This document shows positions 34,890-47,360 of a DNA stretch of 64,000 bases, one piece after another. This DNA comes from Hyperoodon ampullatus. Its lineage: Eukaryota > Chordata > Mammalia > Artiodactyla > Ziphiidae. Location of the stretch: the NCBI GenBank assembly GCA_949752795.1, contig OX457061.1:124764152-124828151 (forward strand), written 5' to 3'. Within the stretch, counting starts at the first letter, position 1. Each line of letters opens with the position of its first letter. The notes under the pieces were generated by a model. The model saw nothing but the letters and a program-made list of their open reading frames with translations, had not been told where the DNA came from and searched no databases. Made by a program: the position numbers and the translations under genes.

Positions 34890-37080
34890 CTGACTTTTTA
34901 AAAAGATTGATATAAAATTGATATATAACATTATATTCATTTCAGGTGTAAAACATAATGATTCAATATATGTACATATAGTGAAATGATCACCAAGATA
35001 AGACTAGTTAACATCCATCCCCATCACCATAGTCACAATTTTTTTCCTTGTGATGAAAACTTTTAAGATCTGTTCTCCGAGCAACTTTCAAATATGCAGT
35101 AGTGTTACTGACTATAGTCACCATGCTGTGTATTACATTCCCGTGACGTATTTTATAACTAGAAGTTTGTACCTTTTGACCCTACACCTGTGTCTCTGGC
35201 AACTACCAATCAGTTCTCTGTATCTATGAGATAGATACATATAGACAGATAGATATTCTACATATAAATGAGAGCATACAGCATTTTGTTTTTCTCTGAC
35301 TTATTTCACTTAACATAATGCCCTCAAGGTCCATCCATGTTGTCACAACTGGCAAAATTTCTTTTTTTATGGCTGAATAATAGTCCATTGTGTGTGTGTG
35401 TGCATATGTGTGTTTATATATATATATATAGCTTTGGCCATATATATGTGTGTGTGTATATATATATGTATATATATATATGTATGTATATATATAGATA
35501 TATGTATATATATACATACATATCACTTTTTCTTTTCCATTGATCCATCAGTGGACACTTAGGTTGCTCCATGTCTTGGCTATTGTAAACAATGCTGCAG
35601 TAAAATAAACATGGGGGTGAGTATATCTTTTAGAATTAGTGTTTTCCTTTCTTTGAATACTCAGAAAACACGGAATTGCTGGATCATATGGTAGCTCTAT
35701 TTTTAATTCTTTGAGGAACTTCCATACTATTTTCCATAGTGGCTGCACCAACGTACCTACCCACCGACAGTGGAGGAGGGTTCCCTTTTCTCCACATCCT
35801 CGCCAACACTTGTTATTTGTTGTCTTTTAGATAATAGCCATTCTAACAATTGTGAGGTGACTTCTCATTGTGGTTTTGATTTGCGTTTTCCTGATGATTA
35901 GTGATATGGAGCCTCTTTTCATATGCCTGTTGACCAGCTGTATGTCTTCTTTGGAAAAATGTCTATTCAGATCCTCTACCTATTTTTTAATTGGATTGAT
36001 TTTTTTGGTATCATTGTGTGAGTTCTTTATGTATTTTGGATACTAACCCCTTATCAAATATATAATTTGCAAGTATTTTCTCCCATTCAATAGGTTGCCT
36101 TTTCATTTTGTTCATGGTTTCCTTTGCTGTGCTGAAGGCTTTTAGTTTGAGGTAATATTACTTATTTCTTTTTACTTTTGTTACCTTTGCTTGTGGTGTC
36201 AAACCAAAAAATAATTGCCAAGACTGATGTCAGGGAGCTTACCACCTCTGTTTTCTTCTACGACTTTTATGGTTTCAGGTCTTATACTCGTTTTTAATCC
36301 ATTTTGAGTTAATTTGTGTGTATGGTATAAGACATGGATCCAGTTTCATTCTTTGGCACATGGCTGTCCAATTTAATTATTGAAGAGAGTGTCCTTTCTC
36401 CATTTTGTATTCTTGGCTACTTTGTTGAAAATTAATTGATCGTATATGTGTGATTTTTTTAATGGGGTTCTCTATTTTGATTCATTATTCTAGGTATCTG
36501 TTTTTATGCCAATAACATGCTTTTTATTAACATTGTGTTGTAATAGGATTTGAAATCAGAAAGTGTGATGACTCCAGCGTTGTTCATCTTTATTAAGATT
36601 GCTTTGGCTAGTCAGTGTCTTTTTATGATCCCATACACATTTTAAGTCTGTTTGTTCTATTTCTGTGAAGAATGCCATTGGATGTTTGATAGGGATTGCA
36701 CTGACTCTGTAGATGGCTTTGGGTGGTATGGACGTTTAAACAATATTCTTCCAATCCATGAGCAAAGAAATTTTTCCATTAATTTGTGTCTTCTTCAACT
36801 TGTTTCATCACTGTCTTATAGTTTTCAGTGCATAGCTCTTTCACCTCCTAAGTATTTTATTATTTGTGATGCAGTTGTGAGATTGTTTTCTTACATTCTT
36901 TCTGATAGTTATTAGTGTATCAAAATGCAACAGATATTTTTATATTGATTTTATATCCTGCAGTTTTACTGAATTCATTTATTCTAACAGTTTTTGGGTA
37001 GTGTCTTTAGGGTTTTCTATACATACTGTCATGTTATCTGCAAATCATGACAGTTTTACTTCTTTTAATGTTAATGGATA
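34890..37080 (-). mobile_element. Older L1, antisense, 3' UTR and ORF2 C-terminal half
   Basis: The 3' UTR is of an older type (CATTTCAGGTGTAAAACATA, GTGAAATGATCACCAAGATA) than that of the copy at 32,911. ORF2 follows; the frame at 35,548-35,751 contains [19 protein letters not shown] and AALFTIAKTW, the ORF2 C-terminus. It stops just past the FADD motif near 37,050, where the second Asp codon reads Asn (37,033-37,035). Truncated at the 5' side and broken by stops. A TG/TA microsatellite has grown at 35,391-35,523. Confidence 0.88.
35391..35523. repeat. Compound (TG)n/(TA)n microsatellite in L1
   Basis: Alternating TG and TA runs, interrupted by GCTTTGGCC near 35,430. It arises at the CATTGTGTATATATGT segment in the ORF2/3' region of the host L1, a common seed for such expansions. 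Confidence 0.9.
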
Positions 37081-37685
37081 TGTATATCTTTGTCTTTGAA
37101 TTGTTCTAATATATTTTGCTCATTTGTTACATAAACTTTGTTCCCTTACCTCAGTTTTAAGAAATATTTTTCTGTGATATGTGAATTCTAATGTTTTTTC
37201 TCAGTTTTCACTTTGATTTGGGCTTCTATTATGTTGTTTTCTTGATACATTAGGAAAAAGCCTCTTTCTTTTGTTTCCTTATTTGTGTTTCCCCCAGTAG
37301 AAAAGGATCCAGAAAAGGAAAAAGAAAATGAGTGAAATTAATAAGTCATCATATCCTGTTCAGTGCTGGAGGGGAGAGAGGGAAGTAAATTTTTTAAAAG
37401 CTGATATGAATTGAAGTTATAAATGAAGGAAAAGAGGACAGAAGATGGTTTTCCCTGGAAGTTGCGAAAAGGTCATAGATTCAACCTAAGGTGGTTTCAG
37501 TCAGTGAGAAGGAAGACATCAGAGCAGGTCTGAAGGCATGAATAGGAGCAGGGAAAACAGATGATGAACAACAAAAGAACACTCAGTTTTGTAACCTGCA
37601 AATTGCAGACTGTAAGCTACATTATGTATTCATCTACACAGGAAAAAGTCTAATGAAATGACACAAAAAATTAGTAAGTGTTGGT
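37081..37685. other. Unique-looking DNA between two L1 copies
   Basis: Left 150 bp is T-rich and may be decayed repeat. The rest (37,270-37,685) is purine-rich with no recognised family or frame. Confidence 0.5.
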
Positions 37686-37713
37686 GAATAATCAAAATGA
37701 AGATAGCTTTTTA

Positions 37714-38903
37714 AAAAATTTTTATTTTATATTGGAGTATAGTTGATTAACAATGTTATTAGTTTCAGGTGTACATATACATGTATCTACTCTTTTTCAA
37801 ATTCTTTTCCCATTTAAGGTTATTACAGAGTATTGAGCAGAGTTCCCTGTGCTATACAGTAGGACCTTGTTGGCAATCTATTTTAAATATAGCAGTGTGT
37901 ACATGTCAATCCCAAACTCCCTAACTATCCCTCCCCCCCCCAGTAGCCTTAAGTTTGTTCTCTAAGTTAGTCTTTTCTGCTTTGTAGATAAGTTCATTTG
38001 TATCATTTTTTTTTTAGATTCTGCAATAAGCCATATCATATGATATTTGTCTGACTTACTTCACTTAGTATGATCATCTCCAGGTCCATCCAGGTTGCTG
38101 CAAATGGCATTATTTCATTTTTTTTTTTATGGCTGAGGGGTATTTCATTGTGTACATATGTACCACATCTTCTTTATTCATTCATTTGTTGATGGACACT
38201 TAGGTTGCTTCCATGTCTTGGCTATTGTAAAAACAGTGCTGCAATGAACATTGGGGTGCATGTATCCTTTCCAACCATGTCTTTCTCTGGATATATGCCC
38301 AGGAGTGGGATTGCTAGATCATATGGTAGCTCTACTTTTAGTTTTTTAAGGAACCTCCATACTGTTCTCCATAGTGGCTACACCAATTTACATTCCCACC
38401 AACAGTGCAAGGCGGCTCCTTTTTCTCCACACCCTCTCCAGCATTTATTGTTTGCAGACTTTTTGATGGTAGTCATTCTGACTGGTGTGAGGTGATACCC
38501 TATTGTGGTTTCAATTTGCATTTCTGTAATAATTAGCGATGTTGAGCATCTTTTCATGTGCCTCTTGGCCATCTTTATGTCTTCTTTGGAGAAATGTCTT
38601 TTTAGCTCTTCTGCCCATTTTTTGACTGCGCTGTTTTTTTGATATTGAGCTGCATGAACTGCTTGTATATTCTGTAGATTAATCCTTTGTCAGTTGCTTC
38701 ATTTGCAAATATTGTCTCCCATTCTGCAGGTTGTCTTTTCATTTTGTTTATGGTTTCCTTTGCCGTGCAAAAGCTTTTAAGTTTAATTAGGTCCCATTTG
38801 TTTTTGTTTTTATTTCCATTACTCTAGGAGACAGATCAGAAAAGATGTTGCTGTGATTTATGTCAAAGAGTGTTCTGCCTATGTTTTCCTCTAAGTCTTC
38901 CCT
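37714..38903 (-). mobile_element. L1 3' end, antisense, 5' truncated, long target-site duplication
   Basis: 3' UTR (ATTGGAGTATAGTTGATTAA, CTGTGCTATACAGTAGGACC) followed by ORF2 C-terminal sequence to CTATGTTTTCCTCTAAG. The flanks repeat over about 29 bp: 37,685-37,713 and 38,903-38,931 share TGAATAATCAAAATG...TAGCTTTTTA with two substitutions. The duplication fixes both boundaries. It is longer than the 7-20 bp usual for L1. Confidence 0.92.
38378..38572 (-). pseudogene. L1 ORF2 C-terminal zinc-knuckle fragment
   Basis: A 64-residue open piece of ORF2p C-terminus. It opens with [19 protein letters not shown] and carries YHLTPVRM and the Cys-rich [19 protein letters not shown], the conserved zinc-knuckle-like C-terminal motif of L1 ORF2 with its Cys and His ligands in place. 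The frame ends at a stop upstream, because the element is truncated and mutated. No function is expected from such a fragment. Confidence 0.85.
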
Positions 38904-38931
38904 GAATAATCAAAATGCAGGTAGCTTTTTA

Positions 38932-40259
38932 TTTTTCATTACTTGGCAACCTTCCCTTTAAATCAGCTTGCATCATTTAATGATCACAAAAATAGGCATC
39001 AAAATATTAGTCAAGTCAAATATAAAGCTCTAATTTAAAGGGTCTGTATGAAATATTACAGTGGTGGTGATATATTTACATAATTTGTACTAGTCACATA
39101 TTCCGATGTGTTTAATATGAATATTTTTGAAAAATTAAAATATCAAATTGGCCTAGGTGATAAATATCTTGATTCTTCCCACATACTGAAATATGAGCTT
39201 AAAACCATATAGGTATTATAATTCATCTGATAAATTATTAAACACATTTCAAGAAGAAAGTTTGAGTTTTCTTTCAATAGACTTCAAGAAGCTAACATTA
39301 AAAATTAACTTACTAATAAGATGATTACATGTATTTAAACTTTATAATATATACTAAAGAATGCCTCTGTGTATATATTCTATGTAAATTTAGTGAATGT
39401 GAAGATGTGACTCACCACTGCTTGTAGTATTATGCCTACTGATTTATGTTTCTATGTACAGTTATAAAGCCAACGTAACATACAATGGGAGTACAGTCTG
39501 CACAGTATGTTGTAAATATATCATAAAAAGGAAAAGGCCATAAATGATTCAATGGAGTTGTAAAAATTATTTAAAATCTGTATTACCATAACTAATCCCT
39601 CTGAAAGATGATGAGTTGAATATATTCTTTTTGATAAAACATAATTTACAAATTGCATGGTAATATGACTTCAGTACTAATCAATTCCTCATCCAAATCT
39701 AACAGTTGTCTTAATCAGTGCTGATTAAATTAGCTTAATTTTTAATAAAGATGGCAGATATTTAACGGTTATGGAAATAGACAGTAAATGGTAAGGCATA
39801 GGGTGGCTACATTATGACCAGAAGTAACCCCAAGTATCTCATGTTCAAAGAATTATCTAATAACATAGAAAGGGGCTCATAATAAGTAGTAGAATTCTCT
39901 GTTGGAGTCCAAACACAAGTGTTAAAATAACATTTAAGATGGCAGTAATTTATATAAGATGCTTGGCAGGAGAAGAGTATATTGTGTTATAACAGAAATT
40001 ATAGCAGGAATAGTATTATTATTGCTGTCATTCAGCCTGAAATTCTAGATACGATACTTGGAGAGTGTTAAAAAGATATCTGGAAAAATGTTATTATCAC
40101 ACAAGACTAGCAAAGTAAAGTATATATAATACACATGAATTACATATAATTCATCTGTTCTCAATGTTCAGTGGGATGCCATATTTAATGAAACTAAAGG
40201 TCAAAATTTAACAGATTTTCATTTAAATATAAGTTTTATTTGGCCAGTGAGTGATTTTA
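38932..40259. other. Unique-looking A+T-rich DNA, no gene seen
   Basis: No repeat or frame recognised over 1.3 kb. It contains no G+C rise or splice-bounded open stretch. Confidence 0.5.
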
Positions 40260-40693
40260 CACCAACCTTCCCTCGTTCTTTCTTCAGCCTCAAAACACAC
40301 CTACCTGGTCCTTGGCACTGAAACGTTTCACTGATGTGCCCAACTGTGGGCGTTCCTCAGGGTTTGATCATAGCCTCGTGCTTTTTCCTACTGTAACCCT
40401 CCAGAAGTGAATTCCCTATTCACATCTTCAAACACTTCTCAGTCTTCCTGACAGGATCAAGTCTCCCGATAAAGTGCTTTCTAGAATCAGGAGGCTCTCC
40501 TTTGTAAACTTGATCATGGTTGTAATTTTACATCTCTGTGTGGTTTATTTAATTAATGCTTGTTTTGCCCACCAAATTTAAAATCCACTGAAGCAATAAC
40601 ATGTCTATTCTTCTTTACCTTTTCATCCCCATTATTTACCATAATTCCTTGGGTATATTAGAAGATCAATACCTGTTGAATGAATGAATGAAT
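40260..40693 (+). mobile_element. LINE-2 3' end, sense
   Basis: L2 3'-terminal order is clear: a Pro/Ser-rich ORF2 end (CCCTATTCACATCTTCAAAC), TTGATCATGGTTGTAATTTTACA, CAAATTTAAAATCCACTGAAG, CATCCCCATTATTTACCATA, and the terminal TACCTGTTGAATGAATGAAT. Ancient, no frame. Confidence 0.72.
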
Positions 40694-41893
40694 CTGTTTT
40701 CTTAAGTCCTTCACTTCTATTAGTGGTGCCTCAATTTTCCCATTCTCCTTTTTTGGAGAACATTTACAGTTTCTCTGTTTTACTTCCCATTTGAAATTGC
40801 CTCTCAGTATTTTTGTTTTTCAAAAATGCCTGCATATACTAATCATGTAGTAGCTTTTAGTGCTCAGATTTTTAAAAAAATTATTCTTACTACTACTACT
40901 ATTATTATAACTCAAAATATCACATTTACTTCCTTTACCCCTCAATCTTGGGCTGTTGCAGTAGGCTCCAAATTAGTCTTTCTCTCTCTTCCTTTACTTC
41001 ATTGGCTTAAATTTGCCAAACTCATTTGATATCTCCTTCGGTTCATTCAGTGTTAATTCTGTTACTTATCAAACCACATACAAATAACCTGACTTTTATA
41101 TGATATCGAGTCTGCTACCGACCTTAAAGACCATATACTCACCCCTCACGCTTCTTCCCTGTAGAGTCTGCCCTCTCCTTAATGCCATTTCTTCTTGCCT
41201 CCTGCCTTTATCTATGCTGTCCTATCAGCTCAAAGTGATTTGTTCTCTCTGCCATACATCTTTTTACCAAACCAAGACACTTATGAGTTACTAAAATATG
41301 TTTAAAAACCAAAACTAAATTGTAAAAATCCTTTCATGAGATTCTAGGGCATAAAAAAAGTCTGAGAGTTTAAGTTAAATGTAATAAGGAGAAGCATTAT
41401 ATAGATGCTCTTTTAATCAATATTTTAATCAAACATCATAAAGCATAAGAGATATTATATTTACAAGCAAGCAATTACTCTTCAATCAAATAGTTTATAA
41501 ACACCAAAGAAGTGACATTAGTACATTTCATTCAGTGATGGGTATTTGGGACATGTTGCTGATGTGAATAGTTCTAATTCAAGCATGAGTTGTCTGTTAA
41601 TCATATAAATGTGTCTGAAGATTTTAAAAGTGCTCACTCTTTCAGAAGTGAGTCATTTTACTGAAGTAGTAAAGAAATCCCCTTCTTGGAACTCAGATGC
41701 TTCTCTGGCCCTCACCCTTGTAAAACATAAATGGTTTGTGAGAAATGCTTAAACGTGCTATAAGAAGCCTGCTTTATAAAAGAGTAATTATACTTAAATC
41801 TAAAATAAGTGTTATATAATGCAAATGAACAAATTATATTTATATGTTTGGTTATATTTTCTTAAAGGGAATCACATCTGTCATCTATTAAAA
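40694..41893. other. Unassigned DNA, possibly part L2
   Basis: 40,920-41,270 is pyrimidine-rich with an L2-like texture but no phrase distinctive enough to call. The remainder, 41,300-41,893, is unique-looking and A+T-rich. A TACTACTACTATTATTAT patch lies near 40,888-40,910. Confidence 0.4.
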
Positions 41894-41906
41894 GTGTTCT
41901 CTCTGA

Positions 41907-42495
41907 AACTCTAATTCAAAAAGACACATGCACCCCTGTGTTCGTTGCAGCACTATTTACAACAGCCAAGACATGGAAGCAACCTAAATGTCTGTCTACA
42001 GATGAATGGATGAATACAATGGAATTCTACACAGTTATAAAAAGGAATGAAATAGTGTCATTTGCAGCAGCACGGATAGACCTCGAGATTATCATACTAA
42101 CTGAAGTAAGTCAGAGAAAGACAACTACCATATGATATTGCTTATATGTGGAATCTAAAAAAATGATACAAATGAACTTATTTACAAAACAGAAACAGAC
42201 CCATAGACATAGAAAAAGTTGTTTATGGCTGCCAAAGGGGAAGGGGGGGCAGGGATAAATTAGAGGCTTGGGATTAACTGATGCAAACTACTATACATAA
42301 AATAGATAAGCAACAAGGTCCTCTTGTATAGCACAGGGAACTATACTCAGTATCTTGTAATAAACTATAATGGAAAAGAATGTGAAAATGTATAAATATT
42401 TTATATATATGTATAACTGAATCACTTTGCTGTACAGCAGAAACTAACATAACATTGTAAATTAACTATATTTCAACTAGAATGAATGAATGAAT
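41907..42495 (+). mobile_element. L1 3' end, sense, 5' truncated
   Basis: ORF2 C-terminus (frame 41,938-42,135, residues [20 protein letters not shown]) then 3' UTR ending CAGCAGAAACTAACATAACA and AACTATATTTCAACTAG. The tail has turned into (AATG)n. Target-site duplication with one mismatch: GTGTTCTCTCTGA at 41,894-41,906 and GTGTTCCCTCTGA at 42,496-42,508. Confidence 0.93.
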
Positions 42496-42508
42496 GTGTT
42501 CCCTCTGA

Positions 42509-43039
42509 TTGAGCTCTTTGTTGAATGTCAAGTACTTCCGTTTACCAGAATTGCAGTGAAGGATGTGAAGTTATGATGCTGATCACTTACCTTGTTCATT
42601 TACAACATTATCTTGATGCACATCAGGACTCCACTCTCTCAAGTTGCAAAAAAAAAAAAAAATGACAGTAAACAACATTTTAGCAGAGTCACTCATGAAT
42701 GTCGAGGGCCACACACAAATCTTCTTCATGGTGATAATAATCTTTATATTTAGTTTTATAATTTCTGACTATTTTATTATATAACTTGACAGGTTCATCA
42801 AAGAAAAAATCGAAAGAAGTTAAAAGAAAAAGAACCACTCCTGAGGAATATTTTTTCCACCACATAATTTAAAATCCTTAATCATGAATTAACTTGCTAC
42901 TCTCATTTCCTTATCTCTGTGGGGAGAGAAAGAATAAGTTATCAAGAATCACCATCATTGTTTTACACACACAGTGATTTTTATTTATCTTTTTTAGTTT
43001 GGATTTGTTGTTTACGTTTTTTGCTCTTCATTACTTCAT
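42509..43039. other. Unique-looking DNA with an A16-type run
   Basis: A poly-A run at about 42,647-42,662 is not preceded by any SINE or retrogene I can recognise. No gene seen. Confidence 0.5.
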
Positions 43040-43400
43040 ATAAAGACACTTGCCACTGGCATCATTGCTTGTTGCCTGAAATACATCCTAGAGAATTTCC
43101 TTTAGTGTGGGTCTCCTGCAGTGAAATCTCCCAGTTTTTATTTATCTCAATGCCATTTTTCCTCCAAACTTGACAGATATTGTCACTGGTTACAGAATTC
43201 TAACTTGGCCATTTTTTTTTCAGCAGATGGAAGACATTTTACTGTCTCTGGCTGTCAGATGTCAGTCATTTGAAGGTAATTGTTTTCTTCTGTTTTTATA
43301 TTTTTCTCTTTGATTTTCTGTGAGTTCAATCAAATGTGTCTAGGTGCTCATTTCCTGTTGTCTCTTTGAAACATTGCTCTTATGTTTTATTCATTCTTGT
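43040..43400 (-). mobile_element. Ancient L1 5'/ORF1-side fragment, antisense
   Basis: GAATTTCCTTTAGTGTGGGTCTCCTGCAG, ACTGGTTACAGAATTCTAAC, TTTTCAGCAGATGGAAGACATTT and CAAATGTGTCTAGGTGCTC follow the antisense of old L1M ORF1-side sequence, also seen in younger form near 29,540-29,720. No frame remains. Confidence 0.58.
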
Positions 43401-46317
43401 TGGTATGTTTATATTTGAGTTTACAGTTGGTTAATTGATTCCGTTAAACTAGGGTGCCTCTACCAGATAGAGGAAGCCCCATATATCTTCTGTTAATGCT
43501 TTGCATGATTTTAAAGCCCTGATTTAGTTTCTCAGAAAAGTTTAAATTCATTTTTCTGTTTTTAACATAAAAATTGCAATTATGCTAGTTTATTTGCCTC
43601 CAGAAGAATCAAGACTCCAAAGATTTCGGAAAAATTGGTTATCCTCAAACTGTAACTTGAAGTATGGAAGAATACACCTTACCTACAATTCAAAATGGGG
43701 AAGTATTTCCATGAAATGTGATGAGTTAACTATACTTTATCAGATTTATTTTTGTACTTGTTTCCTGTATTTAAAAACTTAATGTTAACATATTTGATTA
43801 GTTTGCATGATGGTTTGAATTACTTCTCCCACACTCAACATTTCTGTATGTTTTTCTAGACACCAATATATGGAATATTATTAGCATTATATAAATTTCT
43901 GAATCAAAGACATCTGGAGGGATAGCATTCTTAGGAGGAAAAGGGCAGAACTGACCAGAGTATAAAACTCATGTATTTCAGTTTCAGAATTCACCTTTCA
44001 TTTTAATTTTTCAGTTCAGTTGCTTAAGGTCATGAATATGAAATAAGTAACATAATATAATTAGCTTTTTACTATGAGTGAACAAAATTACAATTAAGTT
44101 GCATTTGCCAAAAATGCAATGTATATTTTAGGTAGACAGTAATCACACAACTTTTAAAATTATCCTGTTGCCTAGTTGAATACAGAGTGTAGGTTATCTA
44201 TGAAAATCATAGTATATCCTGAATTAAATATGTCCCCAGTCATCACTAAAACCACTGAGGCATCTACACAGGGAATTTAAAAGAGCTTCACCAGGGACTA
44301 TTCACTTGTTTCCTAAAAGAAGTACCATTTAGTCCTGGTGAGGAATAAAAAAAATTTTTTTTTAAATCTATATCATCTGTATATTTTATGTAATCCTAAA
44401 ATCCTGTTAGGATTACATCTGGCAAAGCATCCAAGAGAATTATTTTGTAGAATGTGTAATCATATAAAAACCTTTATAACCATTATAACCGCTTACCACA
44501 CTCTTATCCCTAGATGACATTATTTCAAAACTTTCAGAGAATCAAGAATAATTTGTTCCTAAGAAAAACCGAGTATTCCAATCTTATTCTTAATGAGTCC
44601 CATGTTACCAGCCAAGGGACCTTTTTCTTATTTAAATGGTCTACCTTCCTTCTTTCAACCTTTATTTCTCCACTCATATTTTTTCCTTTATTTTCAGGTA
44701 TCTGACATAAGAGCAGACAAGAATTTGTTTTTTAGAACTCATAGGCAAGAAACATAACTACGTTTTAAAATTTCTAAGGGAAGTTAAATCCAGTGTGAGC
44801 ACTTTACATACTTAGCGTGGATATCGGCACATCTGGATTGAGTCGATCTCAGGGCCCCTACCCATTTCTACTGGATAGGAAATGATGCCAGGGGGTTTAT
44901 GTTGTCAATGGGAAGAGGCCTCAGCACAGAAGCCTTTGCCACTTCTGCTACAAGAAGCTCTCGGCCTGTCCTCTGTTCTCTGCCAGCCCTCGATATCATT
45001 TAGGACACAGATTTGCCCTTCACACTAGCTTCTTCATGACAGGAAGACCGTACCTTTTCTTGCTGCTTTTAATGGTGCTGAGCTACTTGTCAGCTGCCTG
45101 AATATTTTCTTTCAATAGGCCCTGGAAATTCAAAGACACAATTCCTTTGGCAATAAGAAAAGCCTCGACCCTAGAAAACCTAGGTTTGATTAGAATGTTT
45201 TTAATAGGTGAGAGATGAGGAACAAGAATAACAGAAAATATTCTTTTCAGCCTTTCTGTTTCACACATATAAGGAGAAATGAGTGTCTCAGTAAATTACC
45301 GAGCCACATATACAAACCATGTTTCAGGGACCAAGGATACAGGTGACTGTTTCTTATTCTCCTCCATGAGTAGCTTTCTGCAAGATTGGTCCAAAGAACA
45401 CAGGTGGTTTTGTATAGTCTATGCACTAGTAGTTTCAGAGAAAAAGAAAAAATATGTATAATTTTTTACATATTTCACACATTTTAAATGTAAGATTAAG
45501 TGTATTTTTCCTTATTAACTTTTGTTGCATCACATGCCTGATTTATAAATCAATAATAACTGTTAGAGTGTATGCCATGATAATAGTTAAGAATGACTTT
45601 CTAAATTAAAAAAAATCAAGACACCAATGACATTGTACATTGCAAATCAGCATGTGCTGGAGGAATTCGAGTTATGCTTTTTAAAGAAGCAGAGGAAGAA
45701 AGAAGGGTGTATACTTGATAAATGGATTTTACTGGACCAGCAGTCTCCAGTGCATTGACTATTAAGATGCTTTATCCAATAGTGAATAAAGGATCAACAC
45801 TTTGTGCAATTTTCTAACAAAACACAGTGGACTTTCTGGTAAGCCATTTGAATTTTTTTTTTCCTGAGAAAGTGCACAACAGTGCCTTCTGGGATAACGG
45901 TTTTTAAATTTCTCTCTATAAAAGTAGAGTCCAAAACTACATAGAATTGCACTGATCCAGCAAAAACATTGCTGAGAGGACTGCAAAAGAAAGCACCAGG
46001 TTACACTTTTTCAGAAAGAAAGTTAATTTCCAAATCCATTTTTCAAAAGATGCTTTTGCAGAACACCAGTTTAATTCAGTGGGAGAGAGCACATCTCATG
46101 CATTGATGATAAACCAGATAACCTCCTGTGGGCCCAAGGTCTTGGCAAGTCTGTACCTACCTAGTAATTAGGTTCAAAACCCATATCCCAGAGAAAAATG
46201 GAGAAGTAACTGAATTTACATTGCTAACACCCAAAGGAATGAGGACTCGTAAAAGAAATTAAATTCAGATATGGAAAAATAAAAGTATAACAATTTTAAA
46301 ATATAATATAAATAGTA
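43401..46317. other. Unique-looking DNA, longest repeat-poor block
   Basis: Nearly 3 kb without a recognised repeat. 44,800-45,080 has a more even base composition than its surroundings and a few CpGs, so it is the best place in the window to look for a conserved non-coding element, but I see no frame, splice pair or RNA fold to support a gene. Confidence 0.5.
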
Positions 46318-46398
46318 TATTTAATTTCCAAAATCCTACTGTGAACTAGATAGTATTACCTCCATTTTACATTTGATGAAATGGAGATCAAAGATTAT
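46318..46398 (-). repeat. MIR SINE fragment, antisense
   Basis: AACTAGATAGTATTACCTCC followed by ATTTTACATTTGATGAAATGGAG is the antisense MIR core. About 80 bp, bounded on the right by an LTR fragment. Confidence 0.52.
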
Positions 46399-46399
46399 A

Positions 46400-46735
46400 T
46401 TTGTTTTCTAGTTATGCATAACAAATGGCCACACGTTCAGTGGCTTAAACCAACACACATTTATTAACTCACAGTCTCTGTAGGTAGAGGTCCTGGCATA
46501 CCGTCTACCTGGATCCTCTGTGTCAGGGACTTACTGGGATGTAATGCAGGTACAGTCAGGGATGCCCTCACGTTAGAGACTCAAATGGGGATAGGTCTGC
46601 TTCCAAGGTCATCCAGGTTCTTAGAGAATTCATTTCATTATGGTTGTAGGTTGAAAGTTTCAGTTTCTTGATGGAGACAATACTCAGATCCTGAGGCCAC
46701 CTGCAGCTCCTTGCCATGCGACCAATAAAATGATG
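46400..46735 (-). mobile_element. MaLR/MLT1-like LTR, antisense
   Basis: Starts TTGTTTTCTAGTTATGCATAACAAATGGCC, then TTCAGTGGCTTAAACCAACA, ATTTATTAACTCACAGTCTC, ATAGGTCTGCTTCCAAGGTC and CAGCTCCTTGCCATGCGACC, in the order of an antisense MLT1-type LTR. The family call is moderate. Confidence 0.52.
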
Positions 46736-46847
46736 TAAGTTGTAGTTTTAATATGTCTATTATTAAGATCTATTCAAGTGATGATTGGCCTTTCAATTTT
46801 CCTTTCTTTAAAATGCTTATGTTTATGTTTTGTTGATTTTTCTTTTT

Positions 46848-47329
46848 TTTCCTCAGTTTTATTGAGATACAATTGTTGTATAATGGTATATTCGTTTCAG
46901 GTATACAACATAATGATTTGAAATGATTACTACAATAAGTTAACATCTATCACCTCACATGATTACAGATTTTTTGTGTGACGAGAATTTTTAAGACCTA
47001 ATATACAGTAACTTTCAAATACACAAAACAATATTGTTAACTAAAGTCATCAGACTATCTATCACATGCCTAAAACTTATTTATCTTATAACTGGAAGTT
47101 TGTACCTTTTGAGCACCTTCACCCATTTCCCCCACCCCTCATGTCTGACAGCCACCAATTTGTTGTCTGCTTCTATAAACTCAGTGATTGTAGATTCCAC
47201 ATGTGAGATAATACATTGTATGTCTTCCTTTGCCTGAATTAGTTACTTAGCATAATGCCCTCAAGGCCCATCCTTATTGTCAAAAATGACAGGATTTACT
47301 TTATGGTGGAATAATATTTCATTGCATAC

Positions 47330-47360
<31 letters not shown>

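Noticed and set aside
42640..42665. Poly-A run as tail of a processed pseudogene
   Set aside because: No recognisable coding or SINE sequence upstream and no target-site duplication.
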